DNA from: an uncultured Coprococcus sp.
GTDB lineage: Bacteria; Bacillota_A; Clostridia; Lachnospirales; Lachnospiraceae
Length of the DNA: 5,705 bases
Reading direction: 5' to 3'
Assembly: GCA_900767685.1 (NCBI GenBank)
Contig: CAAGAB010000301.1
Span: forward strand, 1-5,705
This document shows positions 1-4,442 of this stretch, piece by piece (the stretch's first letter is position 1; the number at the start of each line of letters is the position of its first letter). The position numbers and the translations under genes were made by a program. Under the pieces are notes generated by a model. The model saw nothing but the letters and a program-made list of their open reading frames with translations. It did no database searches and was not told where the DNA came from.

Positions 1-922
1 CTTTGCCTGCCGCATCCCAACCTTCGTAGCCTATGATAACAGGTATCCTCTTCTGGTAAAGCTCATTGTGCAGTCTGCCGAGTTTCTTCTGCAGCTTGTC
101 AAGTTCCTCCTTGTACTCCTCATCCGTCAGTTTCTTGTCGAGAGACACCTCGGAAAGTTTCGGGATCTTCTTGAGCGCAAATGTATTCTGCAGTATAGGT
201 ACAGCATGCCCCTGATTGAGCAGCGCAGTATCTATTCCCTGATTGATGATATCGAGTATCTGAAGTTCTGCCCATTTTCTCTCCTTTGCATCTATCATGT
301 ACCACGGTGCATTTGACAGATTGGTGTCATACATAAAGCTGTCAAACGCCTCAAGATACTCGTCATACTTTTTGTTCTGCTTCAGATCATGCTTAGACAC
401 TCTCCAGTTTGTAGTATCATCTTCAAGAAGTGTTTCAAGCCTCTTCTTCTGCTCATGCTTGTCTATCTGGAAGAAAAATTTCATGACCAGATATCCGTTG
501 TCCGCCAGAGTCCTCTCGAATCTCTTGGTACTGTCAACTCTCTTCCTGTATTCCTTATCTGACAGCTCCCCGGACATCTTGCCACCTACTATGTCCCTCA
601 TCCAGCCACCATCTAGAAATGCAAACTCACCCTGTTCCGGTATTCTCGTAAAATACTTGTACAGGAATGGTCTGCGTTTTTCCTCGTCTGTGGAATATTT
701 CACTGACTCAACGTTGAAAAATCTCGGATCCATATTCTTGATGATCCTTCCGACAAGACTTCCCTTACCTGCAGCACCCCAGCCTTCAAATATGACAAAT
801 ACAGGTATCTTGCCTTCCTTTACCTTGATCTGATTGCGTGTCAGATTCTCTCTGGCAATCTTTAACCTCGCGTCTATCTCCTCATCCGATGGACGCTCCG
901 GCTTGTTCCAATCCTTTAACAT
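1..922 (-). CDS. pap: Polyphosphate:AMP phosphotransferase, two-domain PPK2 family (partial, 3' end outside window)
   Basis: The 307 complete codons start at the ATG at 922-920 and run off the window. The first PPK2 domain has a Walker A loop EGWGAAGKG at residues 46-54, followed by FLDGGWMRD and the basic segments typical of PPK2. A second Walker A, YEGWDAAGK, begins at residue 299, just as the window ends. Two tandem domains about 254 residues apart are the hallmark of class II PPK2 (PAP) enzymes of about 500 residues, which transfer phosphate from polyphosphate to AMP to make ADP in the cytoplasm. In the first domain the conserved Walker A aspartate is Gly49, while the second has Asp303. 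This fits an inactive N-terminal and active C-terminal half, as I recall for family members. The start is preceded by AAAGGAG at 940-934, a slightly long 11 nt away; an in-frame GTG at 931 lies only 2 nt from it and is less likely. No terminator is visible in the window. Confidence 0.9.
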   Translation of the reverse strand, partial: MLKDWNKPERPSDEEIDARLKIARENLTRNQIKVKEGKIPVFVIFEGWGAAGKGSLVGRIIKNMDPRFFNVESVKYSTDEEKRRPFLYKYFTRIPEQGEFAFLDGGWMRDIVGGKMSGELSDKEYRKRVDSTKRFERTLADNGYLVMKFFFQIDKHEQKKRLETLLEDDTTNWRVSKHDLKQNKKYDEYLEAFDSFMYDTNLSNAPWYMIDAKERKWAELQILDIINQGIDTALLNQGHAVPILQNTFALKKIPKLSEVSLDKKLTDEEYKEELDKLQKKLGRLHNELYQKRIPVIIGYEGWDAAGK

Positions 923-994
923 GTAACCCACTGCTCCTTTCACATTGTCTCTTCATTTGTTTTTACAAATAATATACCCCGGTTTACAGAAACT

Positions 995-1044
995 AATGCC
1001 GCTTCGCGTTCACTAATACAAATGCCGCTTCGCGTCGCGCATTT
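995..1044. repeat. GC-rich short direct repeat with hairpin, REP-like
   Basis: AATGCCGCTTCGCGT occurs exactly at 995-1009 and 1021-1035, a period of 26 bp, inside otherwise AT-rich DNA. The second unit also forms a hairpin: AAATGC at 1020-1025 pairs with GCATTT at 1039-1044, with an inner CGC/GCG helix. It is followed by a T-rich stretch, so a weak plus-strand terminator is possible. It lies between the PPK2 gene and the first toxin-antitoxin module. No protein is encoded here. A genomic interspersed repeat is the simplest reading but cannot be shown from one window. Confidence 0.5.
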
Positions 1045-1127
1045 TTCTTCTTGCGATATCATTATACTACTTTCTTTTGGGTTGATACATCTGAAAAAAC
1101 ATTAAGGTGGGTGAGGGAAAATGAATG

Positions 1128-1156
1128 TTGCGAAGGTAGAAATCATATGCTATAAT
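1128..1156 (+). promoter_or_regulatory. Promoter of antisense RNA, copy 1
   Basis: The -35 TTGCGA (1128-1133) and the -10 TATAAT (1151-1156) are separated by 17 bp, with TG one base before the -10 (extended -10). The whole element, including CATATGCTATAATGTC, is conserved in copy 2. The predicted transcription start is near 1163. It is a stronger match to the vegetative promoter than the toxin promoter facing it, as expected if antitoxin RNA must exceed toxin mRNA. Confidence 0.8.
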
Positions 1157-1162
1157 GTCGGC

Positions 1163-1242
1163 AGACAAAGATACTAATATTTTCAAGATGTACTAACCCA
1201 TAGTACAACAAAAACCCCAGTAGCGCCTACTACTGGGGTTTT
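1163..1242 (+). ncRNA. Putative type I antitoxin small RNA, copy 1 (about 80 nt)
   Basis: The transcript is inferred from the promoter at 1128-1156 and the terminator at 1211-1242. It has no credible reading frame; the only ATG gives a two-codon ORF. Residues 1167-1179 (AAAGATACTAATA) exactly repeat 1353-1365, and CAAGA at 1184-1188 repeats 1373-1377. The RNA is therefore complementary to the first codons of the peptide mRNA. A hairpin at 1190-1206 (GTACTA, loop ACCCA, TAGTAC) separates this region from the terminator. The last 32 nt are also fully complementary to the 3' end of the convergent mRNA. This matches RNA II of the Fst/par system, which pairs at both ends of its target. The 5' and 3' ends are predictions. 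Confidence 0.72.
1211..1242. terminator. Bidirectional terminator shared by antitoxin and toxin RNAs, copy 1
   Basis: AAAACCCCAGTAG (1211-1223) pairs perfectly with 1230-1242 around a 6-nt loop. The A and T tracts at the stem ends allow termination in both directions. The minus-strand exit reads TTTTTGTTGT, and the plus-strand exit TTTTCTCC is weaker. Both convergent transcripts would therefore end in the same 32 bp and be complementary there. One stem pair is G-C here and A-T in copy 2. Confidence 0.85.
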
Positions 1243-1285
1243 CTCCGTCTTTCAAAGGCGACGTACTCCTTGGGCTGATTGCCAG

Positions 1286-1375
1286 CTACCTGTCTCTGTC
1301 CAACCACTTGCAGATATAGTATGCTACTATACTAGCCACAACAGAAATTCCAAAAGATACTAATAAACTCAACAA
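1286..1375 (-). CDS. Small hydrophobic peptide, putative Fst-like type I toxin, copy 1 (29 aa, TTG start)
   Basis: The frame ends at TAG (1288-1286). The 29-residue peptide starts at TTG 1375-1373, aligns end to end with the copy 2 peptide, and shares 16 consecutive residues SVVASIVAYYICKWLD (11-26). Layout: a hydrophobic membrane-spanning stretch (residues 2-21), then CKWLD and a charged tail RDR. This resembles Fst, SprA1/PepA1 and related membrane toxins in size and plan, though I cannot assign a family. The SD run AGGAAAGGGGG ends 8 nt before the TTG. An ATG at 1380 lies only 3 nt from it and gives ATG-TCT-TGT-TGA. The same frame stays open upstream to 1501, but it crosses the promoter and is not conserved as protein, so longer starts are rejected. 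Leader CCACCCC can pair with the SD run and hide it. The start may be weak or the copy partly inactivated. Confidence 0.65.
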   Translation of the reverse strand: MLSLLVSFGISVVASIVAYYICKWLDRDR

Positions 1376-1377
1376 GA
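1353..1377. repeat. Antisense target site in toxin gene, copy 1
   Basis: AAAGATACTAATA at 1353-1365 is an exact 13-nt direct repeat of 1167-1179 in the small RNA, and CAAGA at 1373-1377 repeats 1184-1188. On the toxin mRNA this covers the TTG start and roughly the first seven codons. The position corresponds to the target in copy 2, but the sequence differs. It resembles the DRa/DRb repeats of the pAD1 par locus in function. Confidence 0.65.
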
Positions 1378-1421
1378 CATACGCCCCCTTTCCTAGCCTG
1401 TCTAGGGGTGGCAACATATAT

Positions 1422-1450
1422 ATTGTGACATATTGACCCATGCTTTTCAA
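1422..1450 (-). promoter_or_regulatory. Toxin mRNA promoter and leader, copy 1
   Basis: Read on the minus strand, TTGAAA (1450-1445) and CACAAT (1427-1422) are 17 bp apart with TG before the -10. The start would be near 1415, giving a leader of about 40 nt and an mRNA of about 205 nt. The element is conserved in copy 2. The -10 is a poor match, and overlapping TATATA sequences are an alternative. Confidence 0.5.
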
Positions 1451-1520
1451 TAGGTTTACATAACTATACAATTTGGATAGTTTTGTACAACACAAATACA
1501 TGTAGCAGATTCAGGAATCT

Positions 1521-1561
1521 AAAAAAGCAATACCCAGGACTATTAATCCCACGTATTGCTT
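1521..1561 (-). terminator. Intrinsic terminator downstream of IS3 remnant
   Basis: AAGCAATAC (1525-1533) pairs with GTATTGCTT (1553-1561), with an inner GGA/TCC helix (1537-1539, 1547-1549). On the minus strand the stem is followed by a run of six T. It lies just past the transposase stop codon and also shields the toxin promoter of copy 1 from read-through. The rest of 1466-1584 holds no gene that I can see. Confidence 0.65.
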
Positions 1562-1584
1562 GCATGTTTTCTCTTTTTGTTAAG

Positions 1585-1791
1585 TCACATTGAATATTTC
1601 ATTATATACTGCTCAGGTGTTAAATAACCAAGCGAGTATGCAGGTCTCTCTTTATTAAAATATCTTATATAATCGTCCAACTCCTCAATCAGTCTTTCGG
1701 AGTTTTGAAGAAACATTCCTGATATAAGTTCTTCTTTTACCCATCTGTTTACAGACTCCACGCATCCGTTATCTGTTAGTGCTCGGCTGTC
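1585..1791 (-). pseudogene. IS3-family transposase (OrfB/integrase), C-terminal remnant
   Basis: The reading frame ends at TGA 1587-1585 and is open only to a TAA at 1794-1792. It encodes DNGCVESVNRWVKEEL, later ELDDYIRYFNKERP, then YSLGYLTPEQYI, and ends MKYSM. This is the end of the DDE integrase core (DNG..E region containing the catalytic glutamate) and the NxxRPH-like tail of IS3-family OrfB. About 62-68 residues remain of roughly 280-300. No start, no OrfA and no clear terminal inverted repeats are present, so the element is dead. It sits between the two toxin-antitoxin modules. Confidence 0.85.
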
Positions 1792-1848
1792 TTACATTTC
1801 CCTCTAGTTTTAAATTAAAGATATACTACTTTTGTTGGGAAATGAATA

Positions 1849-1877
1849 TTGCGGAGGCATAAATCATATGCTATAAT
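1849..1877 (+). promoter_or_regulatory. Promoter of antisense RNA, copy 2
   Basis: TTGCGG (1849-1854), a 17-bp spacer and TATAAT (1872-1877) with TG one base before it. The predicted start is near 1884. The -10 region is identical to copy 1, while the -35 differs at its last base. Confidence 0.8.
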
Positions 1878-1883
1878 GTCGAC

Positions 1884-1964
1884 AGACAAAGGAACAAGAA
1901 ATGTTGACATATGCTTCCCTAGAAGCATAACGAAAACCCCAATAGCTGGCACTATTGGGGTTTT
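1884..1964 (+). ncRNA. Putative type I antitoxin small RNA, copy 2 (about 81 nt)
   Basis: This RNA has the same plan as copy 1. The segment 1888-1910 (23 nt) closely repeats 2074-2097 in the peptide gene: AAAGGAA, then CAAGAAATGTTGACAT against ACAAAAAACGTCGACAT. The RNA is thus complementary to the start codon and first seven codons of the toxin mRNA. A perfect 8-bp hairpin at 1910-1929 (TATGCTTC, loop CCTA, GAAGCATA) occupies the place of the copy 1 hairpin with a different sequence. The terminator follows at 1933-1964. No reading frame is credible. The ends are predicted from promoter and terminator. Confidence 0.75.
1933..1964. terminator. Bidirectional terminator shared by antitoxin and toxin RNAs, copy 2
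   Basis: AAAACCCCAATAG (1933-1945) pairs perfectly with CTATTGGGGTTTT (1952-1964) around loop CTGGCA. It serves the plus-strand small RNA and the minus-strand toxin mRNA. Compared with copy 1, a G-C stem pair has become A-T with pairing preserved. Confidence 0.85.
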
Positions 1965-2007
1965 CTCCGTCTTTTAAAGGCGACGTGCTCCTCGGGCTGA
2001 TTACCAC

Positions 2008-2097
2008 TTACTCATCTCCGTCCAACCACTTGCAAATATAGTAGGCTACTATACTCGCCACAACGGAAACTATAAAGGAAACAAAAAACGTCGACAT
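2008..2097 (-). CDS. Small hydrophobic peptide, putative Fst-like type I toxin, copy 2 (29 aa)
   Basis: ATG at 2097-2095 and TAA at 2010-2008 give 29 residues: MSTFFVSFIV, SVVASIVAYY, ICKWLDGDE. Residues 4-21 form one transmembrane-like stretch, followed by CKWLD and an acidic tail. The SD GGAAAGGGGGGAG ends about 4-6 nt before the ATG. The frame is open upstream to 2211, but that part covers the leader and promoter and reads as unrelated protein in copy 1, so I place the start here. In the core (residues 11-26) the two copies differ only by synonymous changes, so the peptide is under selection. The leader CCACCCC (near 2132-2126) can pair with the G-run and hide the SD, as in Fst RNA I. By analogy it would be a membrane-damaging toxin silenced by the RNA at 1884-1964. 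The function is inferred; a small membrane regulator is the alternative. Confidence 0.75.
   Translation of the reverse strand: MSTFFVSFIVSVVASIVAYYICKWLDGDE
2074..2097. repeat. Antisense target site in toxin gene, copy 2
   Basis: These 24 bases directly repeat 1888-1910 of the small RNA with a few mismatches and one gap. They include the complement of the ATG start codon, so pairing would cover the initiation region. The equivalent stretch in copy 1 has a different sequence that matches its own RNA instead. Confidence 0.7.
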
Positions 2098-2142
2098 TGT
2101 ACTCCCCCCTTTCCGCGCCTGTCTAGGGGTGGCAACATATAT

Positions 2143-2171
2143 ATTGTGACATATTAACCCATGCTTTTCAA
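2143..2171 (-). promoter_or_regulatory. Toxin mRNA promoter and leader, copy 2
   Basis: On the minus strand, TTGAAA (2171-2166), a 17-bp spacer and CACAAT (2148-2143) with upstream TG. The start would be near 2136, giving a leader of about 39 nt and an mRNA of about 204 nt ending in the shared terminator. The promoter is near-identical to copy 1. Confidence 0.5.
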
Positions 2172-2220
2172 TAGGTTTACATAACTCTCCAAATTGTATA
2201 ATTCTACGCATTTACATTCA

Positions 2221-2254
2221 AAAACCCCCGGCAGTTGGGCCTGCCGGGGGTTTT
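2221..2254. terminator. Bidirectional intrinsic terminator after the gatD-like gene
   Basis: AAAACCCCCGGCAG (2221-2234) pairs with CTGCCGGGGGTTTT (2241-2254) around loop TTGGGC, a 14-bp perfect stem. On the minus strand it lies 15 nt past the gatD stop and ends that operon with TTTTTGAATG. It also insulates the toxin promoter of copy 2 on its other side. Confidence 0.92.
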
Positions 2255-2269
2255 AATTATATTATGTTT

Positions 2270-2986
2270 TTATGACAGCTCCAGATCCGGCTTGCCATAC
2301 TCAGCAAGCTTCACATCATATGCCTTGCGCATAGCTGCCTCAAATGGTATCTCCTTCATTGGAGCGTCCAGTCTTTTCAGCAGATAATGTACAAAATCAG
2401 GATTCTGAATGAGCAGTGGGCCATGAATGTATGTCGCAATGACTCTATTCTTGCAGATTCCCTCATTCATGGTATCCGGATTGCTTCCCTGTCCGATCTC
2501 CACCTTGCAGAATGTCATATCCTCCGGTATGCCGTAGGTATGGGCAAATCGGCTGGTGTAACCGATAAGTGTCATATCGTTAAACTTTGCCTTGATGAGC
2601 GTGTTGAAACGATTTGGAGCCTGACGAACTGAGTACATGCCTGGAACAACGCCAAGTCCTGTAACTCTGGTTCCGTCCTCTCTCTTGATATAATCTCCGA
2701 GGAGCTCCATGGAATTGCCAACCAGAAGGAAAAGCGCCTTTCCATCCTTCATGCATGCTGCGATCTCGTCCTTGTACTGCATCAGTCTGTCAAGCACGAG
2801 CTCCTGACTCTTCTCACTCATGGAGCACATATATACCATGTCGATATTCTCTCTCAGAAAGAGAGGTTTCTCGTTAAGTCCTGTTGTCACAAATTCTGCA
2901 TCCGGCAGACACTTCTGCAGATACATTGTATTTCCCTTATCACCGTAGAGTGTACATATTTCCGGATATAAAATCTCAATCTTCAT
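2270..2986 (-). CDS. gatD: GatD-like glutamine amidotransferase subunit lacking the catalytic cysteine
   Basis: This 238-residue protein has the usual GatD length. GatD is the glutaminase partner of MurT and supplies ammonia to amidate the D-glutamate of lipid II to D-isoglutamine. Retained features: the N-terminal LYPEICTLYGDKGN (6-19) and TYIHGPLL with His188 (185-192), the position of the catalytic histidine. Altered features: the nucleophile elbow, normally CGGYQ-like, reads FLLVGNSMELLG (86-97) with no cysteine; the usual GGGxDxxQ segment reads CSMSEKSQ (54-61); the usual ENHxGRT-like segment reads GYTSRFAHTYG (142-152). The nucleotide sequence shows an intact frame. Its ATG overlaps the murT stop by one base (TAATG), with GGAGGG at 3001-2996, so the two are translationally coupled. 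It is probably an ammonia-dependent partner, a structural pseudoenzyme or a neofunctionalised pair; Cys54 as a displaced nucleophile seems unlikely. Confidence 0.82.
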   Translation of the reverse strand: MKIEILYPEICTLYGDKGNTMYLQKCLPDAEFVTTGLNEKPLFLRENIDMVYMCSMSEKSQELVLDRLMQYKDEIAACMKDGKALFLLVGNSMELLGDYIKREDGTRVTGLGVVPGMYSVRQAPNRFNTLIKAKFNDMTLIGYTSRFAHTYGIPEDMTFCKVEIGQGSNPDTMNEGICKNRVIATYIHGPLLIQNPDFVHYLLKRLDAPMKEIPFEAAMRKAYDVKLAEYGKPDLELS

Positions 2987-4356
2987 TATTTGTCACCCTC
3001 CAGTCTCTTGATTATCTTCTTCTTCATCTCGCATGACATTCCGTAGTTCTCGCAGTCATACAGGATGTATATTCTGTCAACGCCATCTATAGTCACATCG
3101 TCTGCCGCAGCAACCTCGCTGAGATTTGTGAGTATCTTCTCCTCCGGAATACCTGCCAGCAGGCACCTCACCTTGTGGTCGTAGCATCTAGGTCCAGTAC
3201 AGATGACCTGTACAACATCATCTCGGTTGAACTGCTCATACTCCAGATCATATATCCAGCCTGAGAACTCTATGCTCTTCTGTCTGTCCTCGAGATCATC
3301 CATCGCAAGAAGGATAGCCTTCTTTCCCTCCTCATTTGCCACATATTCAAATGTTCTGGATGAGGAAACTGCACTCTGTCCCTTTGAGAGTGCCTGAATA
3401 ACTGTGACGCCATTCACTGTGGTCTCATTGTGACGGGAGTCAGGAATGTGGATCTGGCCCATGAGTTCCTTTACCCTCTCAGCTGAGAGACCGATCTCGC
3501 GCAGTGCTGAGATAACCGTAACCTCGTTATATATATTGAAGAGAGCTGTGTGAATCAGTGGATAAACTGTCTTCTTGTCTCCCTCCTGTATAGTAATTGT
3601 CATCTTCTCTCTGTCTATATCGGTTGCCAGATATTTCTTGTCTGGGGAGTGAAGTCCACACTTTGGACATACCACATCACCGATGTGATGATATCTGAGG
3701 TAATTGTACTTCAATTTCTCGCCGCAGTTAGGGCAGATCTGATAATCCGCAATAAGATTATACGGCTCAGTCTTGTCATCAGGCTGCTTGCCGATTCCAT
3801 AGAACACTCTGTAGCTATCTTTCTTCAGCATGCTTGAGCAGAGCTCGTCCGCATTCAGTATAACCTTTGCTGAATCAGGGCAGTAGGTATCTAGGACGCT
3901 GAAAATATAATCAGGGTGAGCATTTCTCTTGAGAGAATCTCTGAAAAGTCCTGTCACAACGAGATAATCCGGCTTCACATATGGAAGTATCAGTCTTGAT
4001 GCACGCTCATCCACCTCAAATACAGTGGCGTCCACTCTGACCTTTCCTGTAAATGTCAGACTGTTGATGACATTTGTCGTACAGCCTGGAACGATATTGG
4101 AACCTGTTCTGTTGCTGACAACTCTTCTTCCATCTTTCTCCAGAACATCAGTTATCAGGTTGCTACAAGTTGTCTTGCCATTTGTTCCTGTGACACATAT
4201 AGTAAGCGGTGCCTTTGGAGCCTGTGCCAGAAAATCCGGACATATCTTAAGGGCTATAACTCCAGGTGTGTGGGTACCGTTTCTACCCAAGAGCTGAATG
4301 AGTCCCTTACTCAGTTTTGCGGCGGCAAGAGCCACATGAAATCTAAAAGATGACAT
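2986..4356 (-). CDS. murT: MurT-like Mur ligase (lipid II isoglutaminyl synthase, large subunit)
   Basis: This 456-residue protein is slightly longer than typical MurT. MurT is the ATP-dependent ligase that activates the lipid II D-glutamate carboxylate for amidation. Domains: an N-terminal region (1-50), an ATP-binding Mur ligase core with P-loop TGTNGKTT (56-63) and FEVDE (113-117), a zinc-ribbon insertion with CPNC (208-211) and CPKC (230-233) that is characteristic of MurT, and a C-terminal DUF1727-type domain. The usual NLFRDQ motif reads GLFRDS (136-141). The C-terminal motif that I recall as KNPxGxN reads SKGQSAVSSS (324-333), and the ND..ADGRD.SW.WD region reads DDLEDRQKS with GWIYD (353-370). 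The start ATG at 4356 follows AAGGAG at 4373-4368 by 11 nt. It is first in a two-gene operon with the gatD-like gene. Confidence 0.87.
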   Translation of the reverse strand: MSSFRFHVALAAAKLSKGLIQLLGRNGTHTPGVIALKICPDFLAQAPKAPLTICVTGTNGKTTCSNLITDVLEKDGRRVVSNRTGSNIVPGCTTNVINSLTFTGKVRVDATVFEVDERASRLILPYVKPDYLVVTGLFRDSLKRNAHPDYIFSVLDTYCPDSAKVILNADELCSSMLKKDSYRVFYGIGKQPDDKTEPYNLIADYQICPNCGEKLKYNYLRYHHIGDVVCPKCGLHSPDKKYLATDIDREKMTITIQEGDKKTVYPLIHTALFNIYNEVTVISALREIGLSAERVKELMGQIHIPDSRHNETTVNGVTVIQALSKGQSAVSSSRTFEYVANEEGKKAILLAMDDLEDRQKSIEFSGWIYDLEYEQFNRDDVVQVICTGPRCYDHKVRCLLAGIPEEKILTNLSEVAAADDVTIDGVDRIYILYDCENYGMSCEMKKKIIKRLEGDK

Positions 4357-4392
4357 AGCTATTCATTCTCCTTCATACTTAAAACTCATGTC

Positions 4393-4421
4393 ATTCTACA
4401 ACCTTTGACATTGCTTGTCAA
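4393..4421 (-). promoter_or_regulatory. Promoter of the murT-gatD operon with overlapping inverted repeat
   Basis: On the minus strand, TTGACA (4421-4416), a 17-bp spacer and TAGAAT (4398-4393) form a near-consensus vegetative promoter with a start near 4386. TTGACA at 4405-4410 and TGTCAA at 4416-4421 form an inverted repeat with a 5-bp centre overlapping the -35, a possible operator. No terminator is visible between the upstream araC-type gene and this promoter, so some read-through is possible. Confidence 0.75.
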
Positions 4422-4442
4422 TTACACGAACCCATTGCAAGC

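Larger units (their letters stand above)
1111..1465. repeat. Toxin-antitoxin module, copy 1 of a tandem duplication
   Basis: This segment aligns with 1837-2186 over its whole length: antitoxin promoter, small RNA, bidirectional terminator, conserved 3' leader, peptide gene, leader and toxin promoter. The block 1397-1465 is identical to 2118-2186 at 68 of 69 positions. The antisense-target region (1353-1396 against 2074-2117) and the internal RNA hairpin are clearly diverged. Homology upstream continues weakly to about 1062 (TATACTACTTT); there copy 1 carries roughly 37 extra bases before GGGAAAATGAAT. The copies are in direct orientation, separated by an IS3 remnant. Confidence 0.85.
1837..2186. 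repeat. Toxin-antitoxin module, copy 2 of a tandem duplication
   Basis: This is the second copy of the module at 1111-1465, in the same order and orientation. It directly abuts the IS3 remnant on one side and the murT-gatD terminator on the other. Its peptide gene has a normal ATG and SD, so it looks like the intact copy. Confidence 0.85.

Noticed and set aside
297..833. 178-residue plus-strand ORF
   Set aside because: Shadow of the PPK2 gene, which has clear family motifs on the minus strand.
995..1035. Possible CRISPR array
   Set aside because: Only two 15-bp repeats with an 11-bp gap and no cas genes.
1061..1066. Minus-strand TATAAT as the PPK2 promoter
   Set aside because: No acceptable -35 at 16-18 bp, and it is about 140 bp from the gene; left uncalled.
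1381..1415. Riboswitch in the toxin leaders
   Set aside because: Too short (about 40 nt); the structure is explained by a simple SD-sequestering helix.
1376..1501. Longer 71-residue version of the copy 1 peptide starting at 1501
   Set aside because: The extension crosses the predicted promoter and leader. It is not conserved as protein in copy 2, where the near-identical DNA is read in another frame.
2098..2211. Longer 67-residue version of the copy 2 peptide starting at 2211
   Set aside because: Same reason as for copy 1; the SD and ATG at 2097 explain the start.
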